This document shows positions 51,983 through 60,897 of a DNA stretch of 64,000 bases, piece by piece. The stretch covers positions 1-64,000 of the forward strand of contig PMWW01000201.1 in the NCBI GenBank assembly GCA_003165795.1. Reading direction: 5' to 3'. Below the pieces are notes generated by a model. That model was given only the letters and a program-made list of their open reading frames with translations, was not told the origin of the DNA and made no database searches. Each line of letters opens with the position of its first letter. Within the stretch, counting starts at the first letter, position 1. The position numbers were made by a program, and so were the translations under genes. The stretch comes from Acidobacteriaceae bacterium (GTDB lineage: Bacteria > Acidobacteriota > Terriglobia > Terriglobales > Acidobacteriaceae).

Positions 51983-52000
51983 CTTTAACGTTGAACAAAG
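51983..52000. promoter_or_regulatory. Candidate MarR operator upstream of the pirin gene
   Basis: TTTAACGTTGAA is an inverted repeat (TTnAACGTTnAA), framed by CTTT and AAAG. It lies 40-57 bases before the pirin start. Confidence 0.45.
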
Positions 52001-52248
52001 ATTCGGACAGGGCTGGTCCTTTCCGAGCCAGGAGTTGGTATAGAGACCTGGTTCCGATAGAGCACGCCGACCCTATGGAACAATCATGCCGCCGCTCCGC
52101 GGCCCAACCTTCTCTCTCATGTGACCGCGAGCTGACGCCCAGGCCAAAACAAGTACGGCCGCTGCTCGGACCAGGTGAGAGTTTGCGGCACTTCGACCCG
52201 AGCCTGTAGTTCCTGCGCTACGCCCGACAGGGGTGCTGTGGTGTTGCT

Positions 52249-52707
52249 CTAGCCGGTCAGCTGTTGGCCGAGTTTGCGGCAGAGGTCACCCAGGAATTTC
52301 TGCTCGTCTGGATCGAGTGTGCTCATGAATTCGACAATCGCGGCGGCATGTTGCGGAAATAGGGCCTTGATGACCGATTTCCCCTTGGCGGTCAGGACCA
52401 CGATCAGCACGCGGCGGTCCTCGGGGCAGTGCTGTCTTCTGGCCAGTCCCTGTTTTTCCAGGTTTCCGACCACCATGGTGAGGTTACCGCCCGTGGTCAG
52501 GACCTTCTGCGCAATGTCGGAGAGCGACATCGGCCCGAGGTGATACAGAGCTTCCAGCACGGCGAACTGGGTGAGGGTCAAGCCGCTGTCGCCTAAATGG
52601 TGGGCAGCGACATTGCGGGCCGAGTTGGCGGCCCGCATCAGCTTGACATAAGTGTTGAGGGCGAGACGTTCTCGAGATCGATGGGGCTGGTCGTCGGCCA
52701 CAGACAT
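52249..52707 (-). CDS. MarR family transcriptional regulator
   Basis: The product has 152 residues from the ATG at 52707. AGGAGG lies too close to that ATG, so the GTG two codons later (seven bases of spacing) may be the true start. The winged-helix core is LTLTQFAVLEALYHLGPMSL, SDIAQKVLTTGGNLTMVVGN, LEKQGLARRQHCPEDRRVLI and VVLTAKG, typical MarR, with the Asp-Arg-Arg wing. No redox Cys stands out except one in the QHCPEDRR segment. The candidate operator at 52725 suggests self-repression. Confidence 0.9.
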   Translation of the reverse strand: MSVADDQPHRSRERLALNTYVKLMRAANSARNVAAHHLGDSGLTLTQFAVLEALYHLGPMSLSDIAQKVLTTGGNLTMVVGNLEKQGLARRQHCPEDRRVLIVVLTAKGKSVIKALFPQHAAAIVEFMSTLDPDEQKFLGDLCRKLGQQLTG

Positions 52708-52724
52708 GCCTCCTGCCAACATAT

Positions 52725-52741
52725 TACAACGTTGAAGCAAT
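52725..52741. promoter_or_regulatory. Candidate MarR operator upstream of marR
   Basis: TTACAACGTTGAAGCAA; its core TACAACGTTGAA matches TTnAACGTTnAA at 11 of 12 positions. It lies 18-34 bases before the MarR start. Confidence 0.45.
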
Positions 52742-52756
52742 CTGTGCCGAGGCGCC

Positions 52757-53638
52757 CTACTTCAAGCCGGCGTTTTCCGCCGCCAGTTGACCGAGGACGC
52801 TCCAGTCGTGCTTGTCCAGTCCGCGAGCGACGGCGGTCAGCATGTGGTCGCGAATCACGCTGGCAATCGGCAGAGGAGCATCGACGTTTTCCGCCGCCGT
52901 AAGGGTCAGGCGAATGTCCTTCAGCCCCAGGCGCAAGGCGAAGCCAGCAGGCTGGTATTTCTGATCGGCAATCAGACCGCCGTAGGTTTTATACACGGGA
53001 GCGGCAAACAGGGTGTTGGTGAGGAAGTCGACGTACTGGTGCGGACCGATGCCGTACTTGCGGGTGAGGGCAATCGACTCGGCCAGCGACTCGATCACCG
53101 AGGCGATCAGGAAGTTGCCGCTGAGCTTCACCACATTGGCCATCAGGGGCTGGTCGCCAATGACGAACACGCGCTGACCCAGTGCTTCCAGTACGGGCCG
53201 GCAGCGCTCCACGGCTGTTTTTTCACCCGCCGCCGCGATAAATAACTTGCCCGCCTCGGCGGCGTCGGGACGTCCGAACACGGGAGCGGCGACATAGTGA
53301 TGCCCGCGCCGGCGATGTTCTTCGGCCAGGCGGTTGCAGAGCGCCACGCCGATGGTACTCATGGAAATATGGGTTGCATCCTGGGGAAGAGTCGTGATCG
53401 CGCCGGTCGGAGACAACACGGCCGCTTCGACCGCAGCATCGTCGGCCAGCATGGTTACGACGAATTCTGCAGCTTGGGCCGCTTCAGCCGGAGAGTTGCC
53501 GACCTTGGCGCCTTCCGAGCGCAGCGGTTCGGCTTTGGACAGAGTGCGGTTCCAGACAGTGACGTCGTGGCCGGCGCGGACCAGCTGCCGCGCCATGGAC
53601 GTTCCCATATTCCCTAAACCTAGAAATGCGATCTTCAT
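52757..53638 (-). CDS. Beta-hydroxyacid dehydrogenase-like NAD(P) oxidoreductase
   Basis: The product has 293 residues. The Rossmann motif IAFLGLGNMGTSMARQLVRA opens the chain, with WNRT after the second strand favouring NADP. ISMSTIGVALCNRLAEEHRR corresponds to the substrate-binding DMSTISP region, and NVVKLSGNFLIASVIESLAE carries the catalytic Lys. It belongs to the 3-hydroxyisobutyrate dehydrogenase/glyoxylate reductase group; the exact substrate is open. Same strand as the MarR gene, 49 bases upstream of it. An AACGTT-like site precedes it too. Confidence 0.88.
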   Translation of the reverse strand: MKIAFLGLGNMGTSMARQLVRAGHDVTVWNRTLSKAEPLRSEGAKVGNSPAEAAQAAEFVVTMLADDAAVEAAVLSPTGAITTLPQDATHISMSTIGVALCNRLAEEHRRRGHHYVAAPVFGRPDAAEAGKLFIAAAGEKTAVERCRPVLEALGQRVFVIGDQPLMANVVKLSGNFLIASVIESLAESIALTRKYGIGPHQYVDFLTNTLFAAPVYKTYGGLIADQKYQPAGFALRLGLKDIRLTLTAAENVDAPLPIASVIRDHMLTAVARGLDKHDWSVLGQLAAENAGLK

Positions 53639-53657
53639 GGCGTCCCTCGTTCAGAAG

Positions 53658-53693
53658 TTATCAAACTGTCTAATAGATGTTTGACGTTCAAGC
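53658..53693. promoter_or_regulatory. Possible operator upstream of the dehydrogenase gene
   Basis: TTTGACGTTCAA (53680-53691) has TTGA/TCAA arms around CGT and resembles the two other sites. A wider repeat TCAAAC...GTTTGA overlaps it. The position, about 40 bases upstream of the start, equals that at the pirin gene. Confidence 0.35.
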
Positions 53694-53825
53694 TTGGGTG
53701 CGCGATTTACCACGGATTAGACGCGGGCTGAGGCCGGCTCACCCGAACGGTGACTTGAACCGAGTTTCCCTGGCCGCGCCTTTTTCGGCAGCCGGGCGCA
53801 CCGCTTCAGGTATGATGCTGCTGCC

Positions 53826-55208
53826 TTGCCTCCTACGCCCGCCAAACCAGCCTCTTGCAAGACCCGCAAACAGCGTCGCCAGTTGGGACGCTCGCTGCGC
53901 GACGAGATCAAGCGAGTCAGCCACGCCGGTTGGGATGCCAAGCAGCGCGCCTTCGACGTGGTCGATCTTCTGCGTGAAGCCAATCGCCAGCGCATTGCCA
54001 AACTGCTGCCGCTCAAGTACGGAGCGATGGCGGTGTCGCCGTTCGGATTCTTTCGCGGCGCAGTTCCGCTGATGGCGGCCGACCTGGCGGCGCTGCCGCG
54101 CACCGGTTTGGCGGCGCAAATCTGCGGTGACGCGCACGTGCGAAATTTGGGCGCCTTCGAAGCGCCCGATGGGCGGCTCATCTTCGACATCAACGACTTC
54201 GACGAGACCATGGTTGGTCCGTGGGAGTGGGACGTGAAGCGCATGTCGGCCAGCCTGGTGCTGGCGGGGCGCGAAGCGGGCAATACCGACAAGCAATGCA
54301 AAGCCGCGGTCGTTGCTTTTGTCGAAAGCTATCGCGAGGCCATGCGCCGGTTCTCGGAGATGTCGGTCATCGATTTGGCGCGCTTCCAGATCTCCCGGGT
54401 ACTATCGCCAGTGCGTTCGGTCCTGCGCACGGCCGAGCAGGCTACACCGCAACATAATCTGGAGAAGCTGACGGTTTTGGAAAACGGCAAGCATCGCTTC
54501 CGCGAGCAGAAGCCGATGCGGTTTCACCTTCCGCAGGTGGAGTGCGATGCGGTGATTGCGTCGCTGCGCAGCTACGCGAAGACGCTGCTCCCCCATCTGG
54601 CGCACTTCTTCTCGCACTACTCTCCCGAGGACGTGGTTTTCCGGGTCGTGGGCACGGGCAGCATTGGCCTGCGCGACTACGTGGTCCTAATGTTCGCCTG
54701 CGCGATTTCCGATCCCATCTTTATCCAGATTAAGGAAGAGCCGAAATCCGCTTACGCTCCTTATTTGGCGGCCAGTCTGGTTCCCGCGCACCAAGGCGAA
54801 CGCGTCACCGCAGGCCAGCGCGCCATGCAGATGCAGTCCGATATCTTCTTGGGATGGACTTCCATCAACGGTCGCGACTATGTGGTCCGCCAATTGCGCG
54901 ATCATAAGGCGGGCATCGAAGATGACGACCTGAAAGGCGATGGCCTGGTGCAATACGCGCGCATGGCCGGCGAACTGCTTTCCAAGGGACACGCGCGCTC
55001 CGGCGATGCGTGCGCGATTTCGGGATATCTCGGCAATAGCGACCGGTGCGACCGCGCCATGGCCGGCTTTGGCATAACCTATGCCAACCAGACCGTGAAA
55101 GACTGGGAAGCGCTGCGCCGGGCGATCCGGCTGGGCAAGGTGAAAGCGTTGAAGCCCGCGGCCCCGAAGACACCCTCTGCGAAGGCAACGGGGCACAAAA
55201 CAAAGTAA
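53826..55208 (+). CDS. DUF2252 family protein
   Basis: The product has 460 residues; the earliest plausible start is TTG at 53826, and no good ribosome-binding site decides it. DUF2252 traits: the N-terminal RAFDVVDLLREANRQRIAKL, FGFFRGAVPLMAADLA, CGDAHVRNLGAFEAPDGRLI and FDINDFDETMVGPWEWDVKR. CGDAHVRN and DINDFDE sit where aminoglycoside-phosphotransferase-like kinases have HGDxxxxN and DxD, so a kinase-like activity is likely. The C-terminal tail is Lys/Pro/Ala-rich. It diverges from the dehydrogenase gene. The natural substrate is unknown. Confidence 0.85.
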   Translation: MPPTPAKPASCKTRKQRRQLGRSLRDEIKRVSHAGWDAKQRAFDVVDLLREANRQRIAKLLPLKYGAMAVSPFGFFRGAVPLMAADLAALPRTGLAAQICGDAHVRNLGAFEAPDGRLIFDINDFDETMVGPWEWDVKRMSASLVLAGREAGNTDKQCKAAVVAFVESYREAMRRFSEMSVIDLARFQISRVLSPVRSVLRTAEQATPQHNLEKLTVLENGKHRFREQKPMRFHLPQVECDAVIASLRSYAKTLLPHLAHFFSHYSPEDVVFRVVGTGSIGLRDYVVLMFACAISDPIFIQIKEEPKSAYAPYLAASLVPAHQGERVTAGQRAMQMQSDIFLGWTSINGRDYVVRQLRDHKAGIEDDDLKGDGLVQYARMAGELLSKGHARSGDACAISGYLGNSDRCDRAMAGFGITYANQTVKDWEALRRAIRLGKVKALKPAAPKTPSAKATGHKTK

Positions 55209-55377
55209 GTCTAAGAACTCCGGCGGCAATCTAAATACCTAGGGAAGGCCTGATTCAGCGGTCATTTGCGGACGGCCTGACGTCCGGCTCTACTTAATCA
55301 CCGTTCCCTAGGTGGTATCGATGAAGCCCCGAATGCTGACCCGTTTTTCTCTTGACCAACAGGCGGATAATATAGCC

Positions 55378-56169
55378 ATGCTCCGTTGGATATTCATTGC
55401 GGCGTTGGGCGCAGCTTTGCTGGCCACCCCCATGTGGGCGCAAAGAGGCGGACGCGGCGGTATGGGCGGCGGCCGGGGCGGCTACTCCGGCGGAGGCGGC
55501 GCGGTCGCACATAGCGGCGCGGGATATGCCTATCACGGCGCGGGGGGTTATGCGCGAGCCCCAAGTTATGGCTACGCTCCCCGCGCCGGAGCGAATTGGA
55601 GCGGGGCGTATCGCGGATGGAACGGTTCGGGCTGGAACGGCTGGCGCGGACCCTATCGTCCATGGGGTTACGGCTGGGGCGGATATCCCGGGTGGGGTTA
55701 CGGCTATGCCGGCTGGGGCGGATACCCGTGGTGGGGATGGTCCGGCGGTCTCGGCTGGTACGGCTCTTCGTACTACGCGGACAATTCGTATAGCGCGCAG
55801 ACTTATCCGTCGTACGTGTACGTCACCCCGAGCAGCTCCAGCGATGACTCGCAAGGTTCCCAGATCCAGCAGGATGAAATCGATCGCCTGAACAATGAAG
55901 TCGATCGCTTGCAGGCGCAGGGACAGTCGCCGAACCCGGCGTCACGGGCGCAGGGCAAGATGACCGAGATTCACGCCGAAACGGTTTTGATCTACCGCGA
56001 TGGGCACGCCGAGGAAGTGGAAGACTACGCCATCGTCGGCAAAACGATTTGGGTGTTCAACGAAGCGCGCGCCAAGAAAATTCCGCTCGCCGATCTCGAC
56101 CTGCCGGCCACCAAGCGGGACAACGAAGATCGCGGTATCGACTTCGTGCTGCCTACCTCTCCTCGCTGA
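55378..56169 (+). CDS. Exported Gly/Tyr/Trp-rich protein
   Basis: The product has 263 residues; ATG at 55378 is chosen because a signal peptide follows at once (WIFIAALGAALLATPMWAQ). Residues about 22-140 are dominated by Gly, Tyr and Trp (RGGMGGGRGGYSGGGGA, WGGYPGWGYGYAGWGGYPW), a low-complexity region. Then comes a short coiled coil (DEIDRLNNEVDRLQAQ), and a folded C-terminal part with ETVLIYRDGHAEEVEDYAIV and KKIPLADLDLPATKR. Such aromatic-glycine stretches are found in surface or matrix proteins. The function is unknown. Confidence 0.7.
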   Translation: MLRWIFIAALGAALLATPMWAQRGGRGGMGGGRGGYSGGGGAVAHSGAGYAYHGAGGYARAPSYGYAPRAGANWSGAYRGWNGSGWNGWRGPYRPWGYGWGGYPGWGYGYAGWGGYPWWGWSGGLGWYGSSYYADNSYSAQTYPSYVYVTPSSSSDDSQGSQIQQDEIDRLNNEVDRLQAQGQSPNPASRAQGKMTEIHAETVLIYRDGHAEEVEDYAIVGKTIWVFNEARAKKIPLADLDLPATKRDNEDRGIDFVLPTSPR

Positions 56170-56436
56170 ACCAGTCGGTAGTTGTCCGATGAAACAGCGC
56201 GGTTACCTTTCGGATTCTTCCTTAGCAGCCCGTGGTGCAATGCCCCCGCTTCTCAATATCGCAACATGCGGCCCTGCTGTTTGAATGAGTTACGACGCGG
56301 TTTGGCGAGTTTCACACTTTTGCCACGGGCTGTTAGGGATTTATGCACTTTTCATGTGGCATTTACTTCTGTGTCAACAGACAAGAACACACTTGTGCAG
56401 TTAAGGATCATGGAATGCTGACCACGGGCGCACAAG

Positions 56437-58776
56437 ATGGCAATGGCTACTGTTCACACTGAAGCCTTATCGGAATCGCTGGGCCTGCGCGATTGCAAAC
56501 CCATTCCTTTCGAGCAGCTTCCCTTCAGCGCTTTGGACGCCACTGCCGGCAGTGAGGACGAACTGCAAGCCGTGGTGGTAGGCCGAGCGAACGATTGCGA
56601 CCTGCCGCTGAGCATTCGCGAATCGCGTTTCTTCCGCAACATCGCCCGGCGTAGCGCTAGTGGGGAAGCGCCCCGCCGCACCTTGCTGGAGCTGGAAGCC
56701 TTCCTCCACGACACCCACGGCGTTTGGGAAAACAGTTGGATTCGCTTTCCCGAGTCGCGGCTCAGCCGGCACGCGCTACACGTCTTCCATGCCGATCTTC
56801 AGGTCACGCGGAACGGCTCCACCGGCGCGCGCTCGGACGCGTTGCGCTTTCGCTTCACGCAGAACGGCGAGCCCTGGCTGCGGATCCCGATTAGCTATGC
56901 GCTGAAGTTGTCGCTGGCCGACTTGATCGGCGCGCAGCCGCACCTGCCTGAGGCGATGCGTCAGGAAGCGTCGCGTCTGATGCGGCACTTTCTCAACGAC
57001 AACACCTCGCCCGAAACCACGTCGTTTCACATCGTGACTGCGGAGTCGAAACGTTCGCTGGGCGAGCAAGTCGCGCGCGAGGCGGCGCGGCGGTTCCTAT
57101 TCACTTCACTGCTGATTTCGTGGGCGAACCGGCAATTCGGTTTGCTGGAAAGCGGGCAGCGGGCGCTGGTCTATCACGCGCCGGTGCCCTCGGTACACCA
57201 GGAAGAGCTTTCGGCGTGCACCTCCGACTCGTTTTATCGCGAGCTGTTCATGAGCCCGTGCCTTTCGGGATGGAGCGACGGCGAAGAGAAATATCAGTAC
57301 ATGCACCTGTGCCACCAGGTGCTGAGCCGCAGCCAACTGAATGCCGTCGCCAAGCTGCGCGAGGCCGGCATCATCGCCAACGACCTGATCGTGCTGCCCA
57401 GCCTGTCGAACGTGAGCCTGGCCAACAACGGCATCCACATCAGCATGGGCAGCCGCACGCTCAGTCGGCAACTGCGATGTCGGGCGGGCTTTCTGCCCGC
57501 GGACGAGAAGCGCCTGGGCGATCTGGCCATCAAGATCTACGAACACTTTCTCGCACTGTTTGTCGGGACCTACAGCGCAGCTCCCTACCGCATCGGCTTT
57601 ACCCAGTTTCATCCCGAGCGCCTGCTGTCGTTCCTGCCGCACGAACTCGACTTCACCCATCTCCGCCTGCTGTGGCGCGAGTGGAAGGAGAAGGCGCAGC
57701 TCAGCCTGTGCGGCCATGCGCTGACGCCGTACGGTCCGCGCGGGCTTGATCGCATGGTTGCGAAACTGTTTAACCTTCGCGGCGATTGCGTTCCCGACGC
57801 GCGTCTGCTGACCTATCCCGTGGCCTGGCTGGCGAGCGAGCAGGCGTCGGCGCTGGACGGAACTTCGGGAAACATTCAACGGCTGTCATCGGAGCTGGAC
57901 GAACTCGGTATCGTCGATCAGCGCATGTCGTTTTATATGCCGCTGCGACTGCGGGAGGAGCAGCGCGACGGCTACTCCGGCTTCGAGGCGCGCTATTACA
58001 GCCTGTTTCCCAGCTACGATCGCGACATGGCGCCGGCCGCTAACCTGCAGCAGTTCTTGCTGGCGCTGGCTTACCGGCTAACGCTGCAGGGCAACGTCAC
58101 GCACCAAGAAATTCCCGACGATCCCACCTCGGAGAGCGAGCGCCGCCAGCCGTTCTTCTTTTCCGCCGCGGGCGTTCCCGCGTTCTACGTGCATCGCGAC
58201 TCGCGCAATCAGTTCCTGCGCACTCTTCTGGTGAACTGCAAGAAGACCCGCCCCAGCCGCAGGCACCCGGGATATTTCCGCATCTCGATTCGCGACTATC
58301 GCCTGGCGCTGCTGGCATACATCCAGCAGACGGCCAGCGATTTGGCCGAAGCCATGAACATGCAAGCCACGCTCGCCGATCTGGCCGTGCGTTGCACCGA
58401 TAAGCGGCAGGAAGCCAGCCATCGCTTGCTGAGCGCCGTGCTCGGCGATTCCGCCAAAGATGCGATGCACATCGAAGCCAACCAATTCAATCGCATGGCC
58501 GAAGATTTCTATCGCGAAGATTTGCGGCGCGAGCATTTGCGGGAGGCGCTGGCCCATCTGCGCGAAGATATTGCGGAGCGGGAGCGTTCGGAGCCCGAGA
58601 ACGGCAGACAATGTATGAGGCATGGCGTGCGCATCCAGGATGCGGCGCGGTTTCTGCCCGGTGTCGAGGAGCGTGTCTTGCGCGACGATGTTTCGCCCCA
58701 GGAAATCGCGGCACTGCTGAACCTGCTGGTGCTGCTGACCGAGCAAGACCGCCGCCGGACGCGGGCACTCGCATGA
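56437..58776 (+). CDS. Large protein of unknown function, first gene of PSD/Lgt-like operon
   Basis: The product has 779 residues and no signal peptide or membrane segment. I do not recognise a family. The chain is mainly helical, Leu/Arg-rich, with conserved-looking segments WIRFPESRLSRHALHVFHAD, LRIPISYALKLSLADLIGAQ, VYHAPVPSVHQEELSACTSD, SFYRELFMSPCLSGWSDGEE, AGIIANDLIVLPSLSNVSLA, and PYRIGFTQFHPERLLSFLPH. The C-terminus is charged and helical (FYREDLRREHLREALAHLRE). Its stop overlaps the start of the decarboxylase gene (ATGA at 58773), so the two are translationally coupled and probably share a pathway. The many His and Arg residues are compatible with an enzyme acting on phosphate-bearing substrates, but this is only a guess. 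Confidence 0.7.
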   Translation: MAMATVHTEALSESLGLRDCKPIPFEQLPFSALDATAGSEDELQAVVVGRANDCDLPLSIRESRFFRNIARRSASGEAPRRTLLELEAFLHDTHGVWENSWIRFPESRLSRHALHVFHADLQVTRNGSTGARSDALRFRFTQNGEPWLRIPISYALKLSLADLIGAQPHLPEAMRQEASRLMRHFLNDNTSPETTSFHIVTAESKRSLGEQVAREAARRFLFTSLLISWANRQFGLLESGQRALVYHAPVPSVHQEELSACTSDSFYRELFMSPCLSGWSDGEEKYQYMHLCHQVLSRSQLNAVAKLREAGIIANDLIVLPSLSNVSLANNGIHISMGSRTLSRQLRCRAGFLPADEKRLGDLAIKIYEHFLALFVGTYSAAPYRIGFTQFHPERLLSFLPHELDFTHLRLLWREWKEKAQLSLCGHALTPYGPRGLDRMVAKLFNLRGDCVPDARLLTYPVAWLASEQASALDGTSGNIQRLSSELDELGIVDQRMSFYMPLRLREEQRDGYSGFEARYYSLFPSYDRDMAPAANLQQFLLALAYRLTLQGNVTHQEIPDDPTSESERRQPFFFSAAGVPAFYVHRDSRNQFLRTLLVNCKKTRPSRRHPGYFRISIRDYRLALLAYIQQTASDLAEAMNMQATLADLAVRCTDKRQEASHRLLSAVLGDSAKDAMHIEANQFNRMAEDFYREDLRREHLREALAHLREDIAERERSEPENGRQCMRHGVRIQDAARFLPGVEERVLRDDVSPQEIAALLNLLVLLTEQDRRRTRALA

Positions 58777-59792
58777 GCCACGCGGAACATCAGTACATCG
58801 ATCGCGCTACCGGCAACGTGGTGCGCGAACGTCTGCTGGCAAACTCCGTGGTCAGCGCGCTCTACTCTCCCGCGCTGGAGAAGGCCCCGCTGCTGACGCG
58901 GCTGGCCTCCAGCCGCTATGTTTCGCGCGTTCTTGGCTACTTGAATTATGACAACGTATTGTCGTCGCGCGCGACCGGCATGCTGAAGTTTCTGCGCGGG
59001 TCCGGCATCCAGCTTTCGGAGTTCGTCGGCAACTTGTCGGAGTACGACACCGCGCGCAAAATCTTCGAGCGCCAGATCCGGTATTGGAATTGCCGCCCCA
59101 TGCCGGCGAGTCTGCCCGCCGTGGTTTGTCCCGCCGATGCGCGCGGCTTGATCGGCTCAATGGAGCAGTCGTCGGGTCTTTATCTGAAGCAGAATTTCTT
59201 TTCGTTTCCCGAGCTGCTGGGCGATGGCTCGCCGTGGCAGCGTGCGTTTTCCGGCGGCGACTACGCGGTCTTTCGCCTGACCCCGGAGAAATATCATTAC
59301 ACCCACTGTCCGGTGGCGGGACGCGTAGTCGATATTTACTCCGTCCAGGGCCGCTACTATCCCTGTAATCCCAACGCGGCGGTGCAGCTGATGACGCCAG
59401 TTTCGAAAAACCGCCGGGTAGTAACGATTCTCGACACCGATTGCCCAAACGGTTCGGTGGCGGGACGCGTTGCCATGATCGAAGTGGTCGCCCTCATGAT
59501 CGGACAGATCGAGCAGCGTTACAGCGAGCATCGCTACGAAAATCCGCGCCATATCGAGAAGGGAATGTTTCTGCGGGCAGGCGCACCCAAGGCGCTCTTT
59601 CGTCCGGGGAGCAGTACCGTGGTCCTGCTCTTCCAGCGTAATCGCGTTTGCTTCGCCCGCGACTTGGTGGAAAACCAGCAGCGCTGCGGCGTTCACAGCC
59701 GCTTTTCTCTGACATTGGGGGAGCCGGTCACGGAAACCGATGTTGCCGTGCGCTCGCTGCTGGCGACGCCAGTCGAGGAGGAAGCATGTTGA
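58773..59792 (+). CDS. Phosphatidylserine decarboxylase family protein
   Basis: The product has 339 residues. Hallmarks of the family: VVCPADARGLIGSMEQSSGL (catalytic Asp of the S-P-x-D segment), EKYHYTHCPVAGRVVDIYSV (His-containing YHxxHxP motif), and FRPGSSTVVLLFQ, where PGSS stands in for the usual LGST at which the proenzyme cuts itself to form the pyruvoyl group. It should decarboxylate phosphatidylserine or a related serine or aspartate compound. It lacks an obvious membrane helix. It overlaps the genes on both sides. No phosphatidylserine synthase is adjacent, which argues for a specialised rather than housekeeping paralogue. Confidence 0.8.
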   Translation: MSHAEHQYIDRATGNVVRERLLANSVVSALYSPALEKAPLLTRLASSRYVSRVLGYLNYDNVLSSRATGMLKFLRGSGIQLSEFVGNLSEYDTARKIFERQIRYWNCRPMPASLPAVVCPADARGLIGSMEQSSGLYLKQNFFSFPELLGDGSPWQRAFSGGDYAVFRLTPEKYHYTHCPVAGRVVDIYSVQGRYYPCNPNAAVQLMTPVSKNRRVVTILDTDCPNGSVAGRVAMIEVVALMIGQIEQRYSEHRYENPRHIEKGMFLRAGAPKALFRPGSSTVVLLFQRNRVCFARDLVENQQRCGVHSRFSLTLGEPVTETDVAVRSLLATPVEEEAC

Positions 59793-60838
59793 ACGCCGGC
59801 TTCGTTGCTGCACTTGCGCTGGGAATGTTCGCGCTGATCGTGTGGGGCGTGCGCACCCTGCCCGCCGAGCGCTGGCAGATGCTGGCGGCCGTGCCCATCG
59901 CGAAATCGGTTGATGGCTCGTGGCGCGGATTGAACCTCACCTTCTACGGCTTCTTCAGCGCGACCGGTACGGCCTTCGGCTTCGCGATCATGTGGTTGTT
60001 GCTCGGCTCCGTCGGGATTCCCGTGGTAGTCAGCATTGCGCTGGTATTGCTCATTCTGTTGGTCTGCGTGCCCGCATCGCGGATGATCGCCGGGCTCGTC
60101 GAGAACAAGCGCAACACCTTCACCGTCGCCGGCGCCGCCTTCGTCGCGACCATCGTGCTGCCGCTGCTGGTGCTGGCCCTGCAGCCGCTGGCTGCCCATG
60201 TACTACATTGTGAGATTCCGGTGCTCCCCACCTTCGCGGCGGCGGCGATTGCCTACGTGCTGGCCGAGTCGATTGGACGCCTGGCTTGTCTTAGTTTCGG
60301 ATGCTGCTATGGCATGCCGCTACGCGATGCGAATCCTACGATCGCGCGCCTTTTTCAGAAGCACAACCTGGTGATTCACGGTGCAACCAAGAAAGCGGCG
60401 TACGCTTCCGGCCTGGACGGCGAGCCCCTGATTCCGGTGCAGGCGGTGACTTCCGCGGTGTTCGCCGTGTCCGGAATAGCGGGCGTCGCGCTGTTCCTGA
60501 CGCGGCAATTTCGCCTGGCAGCGCTGGTTCCGCTGATCGCGAGCTGGGGATGGCGCACCGGGTCCGAGTGGTTGCGTGCCGACCATCGCGGGGCCTCCCG
60601 ATTTTCGGCTTATCAGGTGATGGCCATCGTCTCGGTGATCTATCTCAGCATCGTTCTGCTGCTGATGCCGGCAGCTTTGCCGGTTGTACCTGATCTGGCC
60701 GCCGCCTTCGCACAAGTGTTTTCCGCGCCAGCAATTCTTGCCCTGCAGATATTCTGGGTTGCACTGTTCTGGTATTACGGCAGAAGCCGGGTCACCGCAT
60801 CGACCCTGTCGTTTCACGTTGTCGCAGACCGGATCTAG
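59786..60838 (+). CDS. Lgt-like polytopic membrane protein
   Basis: The product has 350 residues. GAGGAGGA precedes the ATG at 59786, which lies inside the end of the previous gene. About eight membrane helices are seen. The loop ESIGRLACLSFGCCYGMPLR, then LIPVQAVTSAVFAVSG and RTGSEWLRADHRGASRFSAY, matches the order of conserved parts of prolipoprotein diacylglyceryl transferase (GR..NFxxG or GCCYG, PxQ, and R.xxEfxR). It differs from true Lgt in its N-terminal half, so it may transfer a diacylglyceryl unit to something other than lipoproteins. Ends the three-gene operon; maf follows after 59 bases. Confidence 0.7.
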   Translation: MLNAGFVAALALGMFALIVWGVRTLPAERWQMLAAVPIAKSVDGSWRGLNLTFYGFFSATGTAFGFAIMWLLLGSVGIPVVVSIALVLLILLVCVPASRMIAGLVENKRNTFTVAGAAFVATIVLPLLVLALQPLAAHVLHCEIPVLPTFAAAAIAYVLAESIGRLACLSFGCCYGMPLRDANPTIARLFQKHNLVIHGATKKAAYASGLDGEPLIPVQAVTSAVFAVSGIAGVALFLTRQFRLAALVPLIASWGWRTGSEWLRADHRGASRFSAYQVMAIVSVIYLSIVLLLMPAALPVVPDLAAAFAQVFSAPAILALQIFWVALFWYYGRSRVTASTLSFHVVADRI

Positions 60839-60897
60839 GCGCCTCGCGAACTCGCGGCGATACAACAATCCCACTGCGGCTTTAGAATCGTCGATGC

